Assembly: GCA_037974335.1 (NCBI GenBank)
Contig: CM075760.1
Span: 50,858,119 to 50,922,118 of the forward strand
Direction: 5' to 3'
Source of the DNA: Prionace glauca
Taxonomy: Eukaryota > Chordata > Chondrichthyes > Carcharhiniformes > Carcharhinidae
DNA: 64,000 nucleotides
The position numbers and the translations under genes are program-made. How positions within the stretch are numbered: the first letter of the stretch is position 1; each line of letters starts with the position of its first letter. A model generated the notes under the pieces. The model did no database searches, had not been told where the DNA came from, and saw only the letters and a list, made by a program, of their open reading frames with translations. This document shows positions 1-10,334 of the stretch, piece after piece.

Positions 1-2154
1 GCCCAGCCTATCTAGATCCTTCTGCAGACTCTCCACACCCTCCGCACAATTTGCCTTTCCCCCAATCTTGGTGTCATCAGCAAATTTCGACACCCTGCAC
101 TCGGTTCCCTCCTCCAGATCATCTATATAAATGGTAAATAGCTGAGGCCCCAGCACCGACCCCTGGGGCACCCCACTAGTCACCAACCGCCAATCCGAAT
201 AGCATCCATTGACCCCCACTCTCTGCCTCCTATTTGACAACCAATCCTCTATCCACGCTAACACCCTACCCCCAACTCCATGTCCCCTGACCTTCTGCAA
301 TAACCTCTTGTGAGGTACCTTGTCAAACGCCTTCTGAAAATCCAGAAAGACCACATCCACCGGCTCTCCTCCATCCACTGCCCTAGACACATCCTCATAG
401 AACTCCAGTAAATTTGTCAGACACGACTTCCCTTTAATGAAACCGTGTTGCGTCCGCCCTATCAAGCAATTCCCCTCAAGATGCCTCGCTATTTCCTCCT
501 TAATGACGGTTTCTAACATTTTACCTACCACAGACGTTAAACTAACCGGCCTATAATTCCCCGCCTTTTGCCTGCCACCCTTCTTAAACAACGGCGTAAC
601 ATTAGCCGTTTTCCAATCTTCCGGCACTTCCCCGGAATCCAGCGACGTCTGGAAAATAACCACCAAGGCATCCACTATCACCTCCGCCATTTCTTTCAGA
701 ACCCTCGGATGCATTCCATCCGGTCCTGGGGACTTGTCCACAATCAGCCCCTCCAGTCTGTCGAGCACCACCTCTCTAGCAACAGTAATGTCATTAAGAC
801 CCTCCATTCCTACCACCTTTCCATCGCTAACACCCGGCAAATTATTCACGTCCTCCTCCGTGAAGACAGAAACAAAGAAGTTATTCAAGACCTTAGCCAT
901 ATCCCTATCCCCTACCACTAGCTTCCCTTTCTCATCCTCTAAAGGACCAACGTTTATCCTAGCCAGCCTCTTCCTTTTTATATATTTATAAAAACTCTTG
1001 CTATCCTTTTTTATATTAAGTGCTAGCCCAGCCTCATAGCTTCTCCTACCCTCCTTTATCAATTTCTTTGTCAATCTTTGTTGACATTTAAACCTTTCCC
1101 AATCCTCTTCTCGCCCACTGCTCTTAGCTACTCTAAACTCCTCCGCTTTTAATTTAACACTTTCCTTCACCTCCTTCGTTATCCACGGCTTATTACCTCT
1201 CCTCCTACTGTCCTTTTTAACCATCGGAATAAATTTCTGCTGAGCACCAAGAAAGATCTCCTTAAAGATCCTCCACTGCTCCTCAGCAGACCTACCTTCC
1301 AACGCGTTCCCCCAGTCCACATTCGCCAATTCTTCTCTCATCCTACCATACTCCCCTCTATTCAAACAAAGGACGCGTGTCTGGGAACCCACTTTCTCCT
1401 CCTCCATCTGCACCAGAAACTCCACCATACAATGATCACTCTCTCCAAGAGGATCCTTCACCGCAAGGTCCCTAATTCTACCCGCCTCATTACATAGCAC
1501 CAGATCCAAGATAGCTCGTTCCCTCGTCGGCTCCAACACACACTGTTCAAGGAAATTATCCCTGCAGCATTCCAAGAACTCCTCCTCGAGCCCACCTCGT
1601 CCAACATGGGTCGACCAATCAATATGCAGATTGAAATCTCCCATAACTACTGCCGTCCCATTCCTGCACGCTGCACTTATTTGCGCGTTAACAGCCCGCC
1701 CCACCTCCAGATCATTATTCGGGGGCCTATAGACGACACCCACTAGCGTCTTCCTCCCTTTTCTGTTCCTAATCTCCACCCACAACGATTCCACTTTCTG
1801 CTCCTTGGCTCCGATATCATCCCTTGCTACCACCTTGATACTATCCTTAATCAGCAGAGCTACTCCACCCCCTCTTTCCTCCTGCCTATCCTTCCTGAAC
1901 ACTTGATAACCCTGTACATTCATCTCCCAGTCCCTGTCACCTTGCAGCCACGTCTCTGTAATGGCCACCAGATCGTATCCATTTGTGTCGATCTGCGCCA
2001 TCAGCTCATCCACTTTATTCCGAATGCTTCGTGCATTCAGATAAAGCGCTTTCATCCCAGCCTTCACCTGGACCCTACTTGCCGTAACGCCACCAATTGG
2101 GACATCCTTTGCCTCTTCCCTTACCTGTACCCTATCCTTAACTTTAGACCTCAT
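1..2154 (-). CDS. CR1 LINE ORF2, endonuclease-reverse transcriptase (partial, no stop before the window edge)
   Basis: The ATG at 2154-2152 starts the same protein as the ORF2 at 37248-34339. No stop was seen before position 1, so the frame appears open for about 718 codons. It covers the apurinic-type endonuclease domain and the reverse transcriptase through motif C. The protein would nick genomic DNA and reverse-transcribe its own RNA at the nick (target-primed reverse transcription). It starts 35 nt after the ORF1 stop, the usual CR1 two-ORF layout. The C-terminal third is outside the window, so I cannot say whether the whole ORF is intact. Confidence 0.8.
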   Translation of the reverse strand, partial: MRSKVKDRVQVREEAKDVPIGGVTASRVQVKAGMKALYLNARSIRNKVDELMAQIDTNGYDLVAITETWLQGDRDWEMNVQGYQVFRKDRQEERGGGVALLIKDSIKVVARDDIGAKEQKVESLWVEIRNRKGRKTLVGVVYRPPNNDLEVGRAVNAQISAACRNGTAVVMGDFNLHIDWSTHVGRGGLEEEFLECCRDNFLEQCVLEPTRERAILDLVLCNEAGRIRDLAVKDPLGESDHCMVEFLVQMEEEKVGSQTRVLCLNRGEYGRMREELANVDWGNALEGRSAEEQWRIFKEIFLGAQQKFIPMVKKDSRRRGNKPWITKEVKESVKLKAEEFRVAKSSGREEDWERFKCQQRLTKKLIKEGRRSYEAGLALNIKKDSKSFYKYIKRKRLARINVGPLEDEKGKLVVGDRDMAKVLNNFFVSVFTEEDVNNLPGVSDGKVVGMEGLNDITVAREVVLDRLEGLIVDKSPGPDGMHPRVLKEMAEVIVDALVVIFQTSLDSGEVPEDWKTANVTPLFKKGGRQKAGNYRPVSLTSVVGKMLETVIKEEIARHLEGNCLIGRTQHGFIKGKSCLTNLLEFYEDVSRAVDGGEPVDVVFLDFQKAFDKVPHKRLLQKVRGHGVGGRVLAWIEDWLSNRRQRVGVNGCYSDWRLVTSGVPQGSVLGPQLFTIYIDDLEEGTECRVSKFADDTKIGGKANCAEGVESLQKDLDRLG

Positions 2155-2189
2155 AGCGTCACCTACCCTCGCACCCTCCCCCTCCCTAA

Positions 2190-2432
2190 TTAGTTTAAAG
2201 CCTTGTCTACAGTCCTCTTTACTCGATTCGCCAGCACTCTGGTCCCAGCATGATTCAGACCAACCCCATCCTGCCCGAACAGGTCCCACCTACCCCAATA
2301 CTGGTGCCAATGCCCCATAAATTCGAACCCATTCCTCCCACACCAATCCCTGAGCCACCCATTTACTTCCTTTATCCTGTCAACCCTACGCATGCCTGCC
2401 CTCGGTTCAGGCAGTAGCCCAGAGATAACCAC
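2190..2432 (-). CDS. CR1 LINE ORF1, C-terminal part of esterase-like domain
   Basis: The 80 residues resemble the end of the SGNH-hydrolase (esterase) domain that many CR1 ORF1 proteins carry. Visible marks are VVISGLLP-like text at the start (here [11 protein letters not shown]), a WLRDWC segment, and [13 protein letters not shown] near the end, at the position of the catalytic Asp/His block. The usual His of that block is not where I would expect it (DGVGLN), so catalysis is uncertain. The 5' part of ORF1 is missing because the element is 5'-truncated near 2445. It is directly followed by ORF2. In other CR1 elements ORF1 is an RNA-binding or accessory protein. Confidence 0.65.
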   Translation of the reverse strand: MVISGLLPEPRAGMRRVDRIKEVNGWLRDWCGRNGFEFMGHWHQYWGRWDLFGQDGVGLNHAGTRVLANRVKRTVDKALN

Positions 2433-2449
2433 CTTGTCGGTTCTACTTT

Positions 2450-3745
2450 TAAGGCTCCTTTTCCAATTGGAGGTCTGTCACCAGTGGTGTGCCGCAGGGC
2501 TCGGTACTAGGACCTCTACTATTTGTAGTATATATTAATGACTTGGAAGAGGGGGTAGGTGGTGTGATCAGCAAATTTGCTGATGACACTAAGATGGTTG
2601 GATTGGCGGGTACTGAGGAGCAGTGCCTGGCAATGCAACAGGACATAGACAGGCTGGTAGATTGGGCGGATAGATGGCAAATGGAATTTAATCCGGAGAA
2701 ATGCGAGGTGATGCACTTTGGCCAGAATAATGTGGAGGGGAGTTATCCGATAAAAGGTAGAACTATCTAGGGCGGCACGGTAGCACAGTGGTTAGCACTG
2801 CTGCTTCACAGCTCCAGGGACCTGGGTTCGATTCCCGGCTCGGGTCACTGCCTGTGTGGAGTTTGCACATTCTCCTCGTGTCTGCGTGGGTTTTCTCCGG
2901 GTGCTCCGGTTTCCTCTCACAGTCCAAAGATGTGCGGGTTAGGTTCATTGGCTATGCTAAAATTGCCCCTTAGTGTCCTGGGATGTGTAGGTTAGAGGGG
3001 TTAGCAGGTAAAATGTGTAGGGATATGGGGATAGGGTCTGGGTGGGATTGTGTTCGGTGCAGACTCGATGGGCCGAAGGGCCTGTTTCTGCACTGTAGGG
3101 TTCTATGTTCTATCCGGAGTATAGATACGCAGAGAGACCTGGGGGTGCAAGTCCACAAGTCCCTGAAGGTGTCGGTGCAGGTGCAAAATGTGATGAGGAA
3201 ATCGTATGGTATGTTAGCCTTCATAGGAAGGGGTATAGAATATAAGAGTAGGAGTCTGATGTTGCAGTTGTATAGAACGTTGGTTAGGCCTCACTTGGAG
3301 TACTGCGTCCAGTTCTGGTCGCCGCACTACCGGAAGGATGTAGAGATCTTGGAGAGAGTGCAGAGGAGATTTACCAGGATGTTGCCTGGGATGGAAGGGC
3401 TGTCTTACGAGGAAAGATTGAACGAACTTGGGCTGTTTTCCCTTGAGAGACGTCGGCTGAGGGGGGATCTAATAGAGGTTTATAAGATTATGAAGGGGAT
3501 AGATAGAGTAAATGGTGGTAAGCTTTTTCCGCTATTAGAAATGGATAGAACGAGGGGTCACGGGCTTAGGGTGAGAGGGGCTAGGTATAAGACAAATATT
3601 AGAGGGCAGTTTTTCACACAAAGGGTAGTGGGGATGTGGAATGCACCGCCGAGTAAGGTGGTGGAAGCAGGCACGCTAGGGTTGTTTAAGAGTCACTTGG
3701 ACAGCCACATGAGCAGTCTACATATAGGGGGATATAGCAGGCCTT
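2450..3745 (+). mobile_element. CR1-clade LINE fragment, copy B (RT palm to 3' end)
   Basis: Read on the plus strand, 2455-2770 encodes RT motif B ([14 protein letters not shown]) and motif C (SKFADDTK). The C-terminal RT region continues at 3115-3745 (LGVQVHKSLKVSVQ, HLEYCVQFWSPHYRKDV, RRFTRMLPGMEGLSYEERL). The two parts are separated by a V-SINE inserted at about 2771-3113. The element is a non-functional fragment. Everything 5' of the RT palm is missing, either truncated or displaced by the insertion of copy A. Confidence 0.85.
2771..3113 (+). mobile_element. V-SINE (HE1-like, tRNA-derived head) inserted in LINE copy B
   Basis: It begins with a tRNA-like head containing the B box GGGTTCGATTCCCGG (2825-2839). 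Next comes the conserved V-SINE core (TTTTCTCCGGGTGCTCCGG and neighbours, about 2893-2911). The 3' part ends in GGGCCGAAGGGCCTGTTTCTGC and a short TTCTATG-type tail. Short CTATC-like repeats at the two edges suggest a small target duplication within the LINE. V-SINEs are a vertebrate-wide SINE superfamily, and HE1 is the elasmobranch member. It is transcribed by Pol III and mobilised by a LINE. Confidence 0.88.
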
Positions 3746-3849
3746 AATAAACATTGCAGGCTTGGGATTCCGTTTTTGCCTCAGGAATGTAGAGTCTTCG
3801 CCTGTTTAATAATGAATTTTTTGTCTCCACAGGCATTTAGGTCCACCTT
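3746..3849. other. Short spacer between LINE copy B and a SINE
   Basis: About 100 bp with no recognisable element or gene. Confidence 0.5.
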
Positions 3850-4287
3850 GTTGACCAGCAAGGGGCATGCTTGCGGCAGGTTGTGGTGGGCTGCTCTTGG
3901 ATGTTGCTTCGGGAGTTGCCTATTGCTTCATATCGTTGGTGTGCTTAAACTGGACCATCTCGAGGGCAACATGACAACTTAGAGACTATCTCTGTTGCTG
4001 CGTGGACACATGGATTTTGGCCTGTGTCCGTGGGAGTTTGCGCGTTCTCCCCGTGGTTACGTGGGTTTTCTCCGGGTGCTCCGGTTTCCTCCCACATCCC
4101 AAAAATGTGTTTTTAGGCTGATTGATTGGGTAACAAATTGTCCCTATATTGGACCTCCCTGATCCTCGCACATTAGGCGTAGACTAAAATCATGAATAGG
4201 TCACTGAGACAACGGGACGGCGGCGCGGGCTCGTTGGGCCGAAGGGCCTGTTTCCCGTGCTGTGTTGTTCTTTGTTTTTTTGTTATT
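3850..4287 (+). mobile_element. V-SINE with a non-tRNA head, copy 1 of 3
   Basis: The 3' half carries the V-SINE core (GGGTTTTCTCCGGGTGCTCC, about 4061-4080) and the usual tail GGGCCGAAGGGCCTGTTTCC, followed by TTGTTCTTTG. The 5' half (about 3855-4015) lacks tRNA A and B boxes. It matches the heads of the copies at 9797-10245 (minus) and 13175-13605 (plus), sharing GGGGCATGC-, GCTGCTCTTGG- and AAACTGGACCA-type segments. This looks like a separate SINE subfamily with another promoter source. Confidence 0.75.
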
Positions 4288-5395
4288 ACCTCTGCCATTT
4301 ATTTTAGTACCCTGGGATGCATTCCATCCGGACCAGGGTACTTGTCTACCTTTCGTCCAATTACCCTACCCAGCATTGTCGTTTTAGTAATATCGATCTT
4401 TTCAACGTCCTCACCCCCTACAGTCCCATGACCATCAATTATCGGTGCGCTATTTGTATCCTCCACTGTGAAGACCAACACAACAAACTTGTTTAAGGCC
4501 TCGGCCATTCCCTTGTTTCCCATTATTAATCCCCCTTCTCACTTTCCAGGAGTCCAACATTTACTTTAGCCGTTCTTTTCCATTTTATATATTTGTAAAT
4601 ATTTGTAAATACATCCTCAGTTTTCATATTTCGTGCGAGTTTACTCTCATAATCTATCTTTCCTTTCTTTTTTGCTGTCTTAGTAGTTCTTTGTTGCTTT
4701 TTAAAGTTTTCCCCATCTTCTAGTTCCCCAGTAATAGTGGAAACTCTGTATTCATTGGTTTTTAATCTGATACTCTCCTTTATTTCCTTAGTTATCTATG
4801 GCTGTTTATCCCTTTTCTTACATTCCTTCTTTTTTCACTGGAATATGTTATTGCTGAGTACTGAGTAAAATTTGCTTAAAAATCCTCCACTGTTCCTGAA
4901 CTATCCAATCAATTAGTCTGTGTTCCCTGTCTATATTAGCCAACTCCGCCCTCATCATATTGTATCCCCCTTGTTCAAGCAGAGGACACTGGTTTGGGTC
5001 ATTGCTTTCTCACCCTCCCTCTGTATTAGAAATACAATCATATTGTGGTCACTCCTTCCAAGAGGATCCCTAATAAGGAGGTCATTAGTTTTACCTCATT
5101 ACACAAGACCAGATCCAAGATAGCTTGCTCCCCCGTAAGTTTTGTAACATACTGTTCGAGGAAACTATCTTGAAAGACTTCTAAGAACTCATCCTCAAAT
5201 CCATGGCATCCAACTTGAGTTGACCAATTAATATGGAGGTTAAAATCCCCTATGATTATTGTTGGTCATTTTTACACGCATCTGTTATTTGTTTGTTTAT
5301 AGCCCGCCCCACCTCGAAGTTATCAATTGGGGGCCTATAGACTACACCCATCAGTGACATTTTTCCCTTTACTATTCCTTATCTCCATCGACATT
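4288..5395 (-). mobile_element. Old CR1-clade LINE fragment (endonuclease to RT start)
   Basis: A diverged minus-strand relative of the LINE at 34237-37253, matching roughly its 35795-36850 region. One short frame reads [14 protein letters not shown] at 4355-4299, the start of the RT domain. The DNA opposite the endonuclease (for example the counterpart of [11 protein letters not shown] near 5090-5120) is recognisable. Many indels and stops are present, so it is old and dead. Confidence 0.8.
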
Positions 5396-5875
5396 GATTC
5401 CACATTTTGAAACAACCAGAACTGTAGGCAATACTCCAAGTGCGGCCACAACAGAGTTTTATATAGTTGCAAAATGACCTCACCGCTCCGAAATTCAATC
5501 CCAATATAAGCTACCACACCGTTACGCCTTCTTAACAACCTTATCAACCTGGGTGCCAACTTTCAGGAATCTATGCACATGTGTACCGAGATCCGTCAAC
5601 ACTACCAAGTGTCCTTCCATTTGCCCTATATTGTGTACTCCTATTACTCTTACCAAAGTGAATCACCTCACACTTTACCGCATTAAACCCCATGTGCCAC
5701 CTCTCAGCCCAACTCTGCAGCTTATCTATGTCCCTCTGCAAACTGTAACATCCATCCTCACTGTCTACAACTCCTCAGGCTTTGGTGTCATCAGCAAATT
5801 TACGAATCCATCCTTCTGCACCCTGTCATTCACTCACTCATCTGTGCCAATTTATACAAGATGTGGGACGGCGAG
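5396..5875 (-). mobile_element. CR1-clade LINE fragment (RT C-terminus), second subfamily
   Basis: Minus-strand DNA corresponding to the RT thumb and palm-end region. At 5470-5400 the minus frame reads LYKTLLWPHLEYCLQFW, and around 5780-5800 the DNA matches the SKFADDTK block. The order relative to the previous fragment (endonuclease left of RT) shows this is a separate insertion or a rearranged piece. It is decayed. Confidence 0.7.
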
Positions 5876-5954
5876 AGTCCACTTTGCGAGGAGGCACACC
5901 ATGGAAATGACAGTACTCTCTCTGATCTATGATACTACGCCTTTCTCCCAAGAC

Positions 5955-5985
5955 ATACACACACACACACACACACACTTGCTCA
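5955..5985. repeat. (CA)n microsatellite
   Basis: About 13 CA units following a non-repetitive stretch. Confidence 0.9.
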
Positions 5986-6945
5986 AACATTGCCTGTCTC
6001 CAGTCGAATGGTTATTGATGTGTGACACCAACTGTTCCTTTATTTCAAAGAAGAGTTAAAGAGTAACTTTCATCAAGCTTACTCCTCCAAACATGATTTA
6101 CACATCTTCTCGATAATAAAACTTTAGATGACCGAGGTTCATGTGAAAAAATAAACAAATGAAATGTAGGATTGCAATTATTTCGCCCCAAAATAATAAA
6201 GTCCAAGGTGAATTCCGTAGACAAAATGTGTTTCGCTTGCTGTTTGTAGGTCGGAAAACAGGTTCATTGTATCACTTCTTAAAGGAAATATAGCATATTA
6301 ACCTTAGTCATTTGTCATTTCTGTGAAATCCATCCTGTGCTCGCGGAATGTGAGAGCAGGAGCAAAGGATGTGCAAAATGGTCATAGTGACTTCAGGAGT
6401 TTCAGATGTACATCTAATAAAAATAATTAGGGAGTAGGAACGCAGTTTGATGATCACTCATGATCAAAATGAAGGGCGGAGTAGACTCAGAAATACTGAA
6501 TGCACTACTCATGCTTCTAATTTCAGTTTCCAAAACTCTCAGAAGGAAATACATGCCTAACTATTCTGATATCTGTGAGCAAGATATAATTGGGCAGAAA
6601 CGAGAAGAGATGGTCTTTGAATTTGAGATTGAAACCCAGATCAATATCTCTCCTCACCTGCTGTTCTTGATGTAGACACGAAGGCAATGTTTGTGGGAGG
6701 TGAAGGTAACCATGGAATGAGCAAGCAGCAGTTTGGTTAGGTATACAATGGGATCATCCCCCTTGCCAATGGTGCAATATAGAGGTACCAAACAGTGAGT
6801 GAATCTGTTTGTTCACTGGCTTGTAACTAAGGTGCCATTTCTAACTTAATTATTCCTCTGGAGACGCTCACTCAGAGTAAATGTGGGACACAATGAAACC
6901 ACTGCAGAGCGCAGGTCTCAGCTTCATTTCACTTTCTGGGAGAGG
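5986..6945. other. No recognisable gene
   Basis: AT-rich single-copy-looking DNA upstream of the first GPCR exon. Short ORFs here show no family motif. The promoter of the GPCR gene may lie in the last few hundred bases, but I see no distinct TATA box. Confidence 0.4.
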
Positions 6946-7015
6946 ATGCATGGACCAGTGAAAGGTCTCTTCTTCGCCATTTCTTATCCCATTCTCGCTG
7001 CCGTTGGTGTTCCTG
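6946..7015 (+). CDS. GPR139-like GPCR gene 1, exon 1 (start codon and half of TM1)
   Basis: A 70-nt exon from the ATG at 6946 to a G before the donor GTAGGT at 7016. It encodes MHGPVKGLFFAISYP followed by ILAAVGVP, the first half of transmembrane helix 1. It ends in phase 1, so the last G joins CC of the exon at 8240 to make Ala, giving ...VGVP-ANLLTIVIL. This matches the LGLPANILTVIIL junction region of GPR139. Exon 1 of the minus-strand gene at 59370-59301 has exactly the same length and almost the same peptide, which supports the model. The extracellular N-terminus is only about 7 residues, far shorter than in mammalian GPR139. Confidence 0.82.
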
Positions 7016-8239
7016 GTAGGTGAAAGATCCCAAATTATTCTCATGGCTTGAAGTGTATGGCGTTGCATAAACATTAACATCGAATTGTTGAATATTCGGT
7101 TTTATTCGAATGTAGTGAAACCCGATCCAGTGTTTTAAGTGTTGTGCAGGATAAAGCCTATAAAGTGACCTGTATTTCATCCACTGGTATACACAGTCTT
7201 AGAAAATGAGCTATTGCGATCTAATCATTCAATTAGATGCATTGACATAGAACATGCATTCAGTAGTTACATGAAACTATGTTGCGACCTCCAGCACTTA
7301 GTAATCGTTGATTTGAATGAGGTGGCATTGGGCTGTCCACATTGTTACTGAGGTTTTAACAAATTAAGAATTAATTATTGAAACTTTTGATAAAATTTGA
7401 GGGGGTTAAGCATATGCATTTTCCCTTGTGTTAGTAAGTCTGGTAAATGTCAGATGAATATATTTTTAATCACTAGTTGCATCCATGTAGAAATGGCAAG
7501 TCGAATATGTCTTGCCCATCTCCATCTTTCATTTGAGAAGGTGATGTAGCGTTTGTTTCTTCAGGCACCCGGATAAGTAGAATGCAGATACTTCACAGAA
7601 CTTTAACACATCAACTTTATACGAACAACAAAATGACTTAGAATTGTTCAACAAATTTATTTTCTAAGGATCGTCCTGAAGAGCAAAGGGAAAGTTTAGT
7701 CTTTGAAAGAAGGGGTTCCAGCGGTTAGTGTCTTGGCAGGTAAAGGCACACTGAAAAAAAAAACAAATCAGCAGCATGGAAGTCCACAATAGGAGACACG
7801 GTGTGATCTCAGGTAGTTGTAGCGTGTTATCAAAATCTGGGAAGGCGAGATGTTGGAGGGATTGACAATCCGAAGAACGAGATTATAAAAAGAGAGACGC
7901 TGCCTGAATGGGGGCTGATAGGGCTGATGGAGGGATGGGATTAGTACGAAGAAGAATAGTGACAGTAAATTTTCGGAGAATCTGAAATTTGATAGTTATC
8001 TCAGGGGATCAACTCAGTGACCAGAGCGCGGAGTTAAAATTTGGACTGATTCCCCCTAACGTAAAAAAGCATTAATCCAGTTTTGAATGTCATGTCATTG
8101 CCGAGACTTTACAATCACTGGAGTCTGGAGTTGACAAGATGAAGGATGGGGTGGTTTTCAGTAACTGATTGGAGAGCGCAGCAGCTGGTGTTTACATCCC
8201 TCCCAGTAACACCTCTCTCTGCCTCTTTCTATCTCACAG
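7016..8239 (+). other. Intron of GPR139-like gene 1
   Basis: Starts with GTAGGT and ends in a pyrimidine tract with TATCTCACAG. It contains no repeat that I can name. An ATG at 8146 opens a frame that runs into exon 2, but it lies in the intron and I do not take it as the start. Confidence 0.75.
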
Positions 8240-9129
8240 CCAACTTGCTGACGATCGTAATCTTATCCCGAGGACGATGCGGACTGTCGGGGTGCATCAC
8301 CTACTACCTGATCGCGATAGCATTGGCTGATTTCCTTGTCATCATCATTGCCGTCATCCTCAACCGGATTGGCCGCATCTACTTTCAGAACAGCGTCCTG
8401 TCGACCACTCCCGCATGTACACTCACCAATCTGCTGGTCTATTTCACCCGGGATGCATCTGTCTGGTTGACAGTGGCTTTTACCATCGACCGTTTTGTGG
8501 CCATCTGCTGCCAGAACCTGAAGACCAGATACTGCACCGAGAAAACAGCATTGCTGGTTATAGGAATAGTCTGTGTCCTGAGCTGTGTCAGGAATGTCCC
8601 TGTATATTTCACTTACCAGCCATTGTACATCCTGGATGGGGTGCCCTGGTTCTGTGCTTTTAAGCCCAGTTATTACACGCTGCCCGCCTGGCAGGCTTAT
8701 GAATGGCTGGATTACATCTTAACTCCGTTTCTCCCGTTCCTCCTCATCCTGCTTCTTAATGCTCTGACCGTAAAACACATCTTAGCGGCCAGCAGAGCTC
8801 GCAGGAGACTCCGGGGCACGGAGAGTCACGGGGATCCAAAGATGGCCAACCACAAGAGGTCCATCATCCTTCTGTTCGCCATCGCCCTCAGCTTCCTCCT
8901 CCTCTGGGTCACTTATGTCGTTTACTTCCTCTATGTGTGGATTACAGGTGAGGGCTACCGCACCAGCCTGGATTTCAAAGACCCACGGTACATCTTTCAG
9001 GAAACAGGAAACATGCTCCAGCTAGTCAGTTCCTGCAACAACGTCTTCATCTACGCAGTCGCTCAGACCAAGTTCCGAGAGGACCTGAAGAAAGTTCTGC
9101 TGTGCCCCTTCACCAAGCTCACTGGCTAA
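8240..9129 (+). CDS. GPR139-like class A GPCR gene 1, exon 2
   Basis: Encodes the rest of a predicted 319-residue seven-helix receptor. Helix 1 finishes at ANLLTIVIL and helix 2 is ITYYLIAIALADFLVI. Helix 3 ends in the G-protein contact motif IDRFVAICC (DRF in place of DRY). Helix 5 is LPFLLILLLNALTV, helix 6 SFLLLWVTYVVYFLYVW, and helix 7 SSCNNVFIYAVAQTKF (NVFIY in place of NPxxY). The third intracellular loop carries SRARRRLRGTESHGD. The closest family I recognise is GPR139/GPR142, Gq-coupled receptors for aromatic amino acids in mammals; the ligand here is unknown. Stop TAA at 9127-9129. Exon length 890 nt gives 960 nt with exon 1, an intact frame. The acceptor CTCACAG|CC is shared with the gene at 57485-56575. 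Confidence 0.85.
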
Positions 9130-9330
9130 AACACACATCAGCACGTGCTTGGGTTTCATCAACTTAGACCAATGTGTACTCCATCTCTCTGAAATCACAC
9201 ACTATTGGGCTTTAGATACAGGACTTCGGAGATGTAAGGTCCGTAATAGAGCGCTCACAGCCTCCGTTATTGCTCTGAATTAATGCTGAGTTAGCACAGT
9301 TGCTAACTTCCTAGAAGAGATAATGTAACA
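9130..9330. other. 3' flank of GPCR gene 1
   Basis: No repeat recognised. An untranslated tail is likely here, but I did not find a convincing AATAAA. Confidence 0.4.
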
Positions 9331-9795
9331 ATGGAGATTTCCAGCATTGAAAGAGGCCCTTCGGCCATATAACACCAATCTAATAAAATCCCATATTGCA
9401 ATAGTTAGCTCGCTTCCTTGCATGCCATGACGTTTCAAATGTTCATCTAAATGCTTCTTAAATGCGAGGGTTCTTTCCCCTGCCATACTTTCAGGCAGTG
9501 AGTTCTCAATTCCCAGCACCTTCGAGGTTAATGAGTTTGTTTTTTTTTTATTCCCACAAATCCCCTGTCAATATCATGTTCCTATCCTTAGATCTATGTC
9601 GCTGGTCATTGACACCTCTACTAAGGGGAATGATTATTCACATCTGGCTTATCTATATCCCTCATAATTTGGTACAAATCAGTGAGGTTCCTTTCATCCT
9701 TCTCCACATTAAGGAAAATAACCCCAGCCTATCCAGCCCCTTTTCATCGCTGCAAACTTCAGCCCAGACTGCAACCCGTTCAATTCCCTTAATAT
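9331..9795 (-). mobile_element. LINE 3' fragment (CR1 clade)
   Basis: The minus strand reads like the end of CR1 ORF2 and its 3' UTR. The end motif GGGCCTCTTT lies near 9350 and a phrase of the type MLGIENSLPESMAGERTLAFKK at 9519-9455 corresponds to the NSLPVEVVEAASLNIFKK block of the intact element. It is decayed and bordered on the right by a SINE. Confidence 0.6.
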
Positions 9796-9796
9796 C

Positions 9797-10245
9797 AAAG
9801 AACAAAGAACAAAAACAGCCCAGCCCAGGAAACAGGCCCTCCGGCCCAACGAGCCTGCGCCGCCATCTCAACACCAGCAGTCCCCCTCTCCACCCACGAC
9901 CCCTGTCTAATGTTTTATTGCCATCCAGATTGAGAGAAAGTGATTTAGGGACAATTTATTCCTGCCAATCAGCCTAACAGCACATCTTTGGGGTGTGGGA
10001 GGAAACTGGAGCACCCGGAGAAAACCCACGCAAGCACGGGGAGAATGCGCAAACTCCCACAGACACCGGCCCAAATCCACGTGTCTGTACAGCAATCAGT
10101 GATAGTCACTGAGCTGTCGTCTTGCTCAGTTTCTGGTCCAGTTTAGGCACACACTAACGACATGAAGTACTAGGACAATCTCTAACAGCCAAGAGCAGCC
10201 GCAGTACGACCCATCGCGTGTATGCCCCTCGTTGGACACGAGGCG
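9797..10245 (-). mobile_element. V-SINE with a non-tRNA head, copy 2 of 3
   Basis: Reverse-complement copy. The tail AACAAAGAAC/CAGGCCCTCCGGCCCAAC lies at 9797-9860 (plus-strand view), the V-SINE core GGAGCACCCGGAGAAAACCC at about 10009-10028, and the non-tRNA head at about 10060-10245. The head ends toward 10245 in GGACACGAGGCGAACC. It matches the copy at 13175-13605 closely and the one at 3850-4287 more distantly. Confidence 0.78.
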
Positions 10246-10334
10246 AACCGACTTATAACCTGTGAATGAAAAGGGGAAAAAAAACATTATTCTTATACCA
10301 TATCCATTTACCTTACCAGGGTAGCTCCAATGCT

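Larger units (their letters stand above)
1..2445 (-). mobile_element. CR1-clade LINE, copy A (runs off left edge)
   Basis: Non-LTR retrotransposon on the minus strand. It holds the end of ORF1 (2432-2190) and most of ORF2 (2154 to the window edge). It is colinear with the copy at 34237-37253: position p here matches p+35094, with no indel over about 2.16 kb and roughly a dozen substitutions counted by eye. Copy A extends about 290 bp further 5' than that copy. Its 5' end abuts, near 2445-2455, a second CR1 fragment in the opposite orientation, so copy A may have inserted into that older element. The 3' end lies outside the window. Confidence 0.9.

Noticed and set aside
8146-8239. In-frame ATG upstream of GPCR exon 2 as the gene start
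   Set aside because: A conserved splice acceptor follows at 8239, the phase matches a real 70-nt exon 1 at 6946, and the extra residues do not resemble helix 1.
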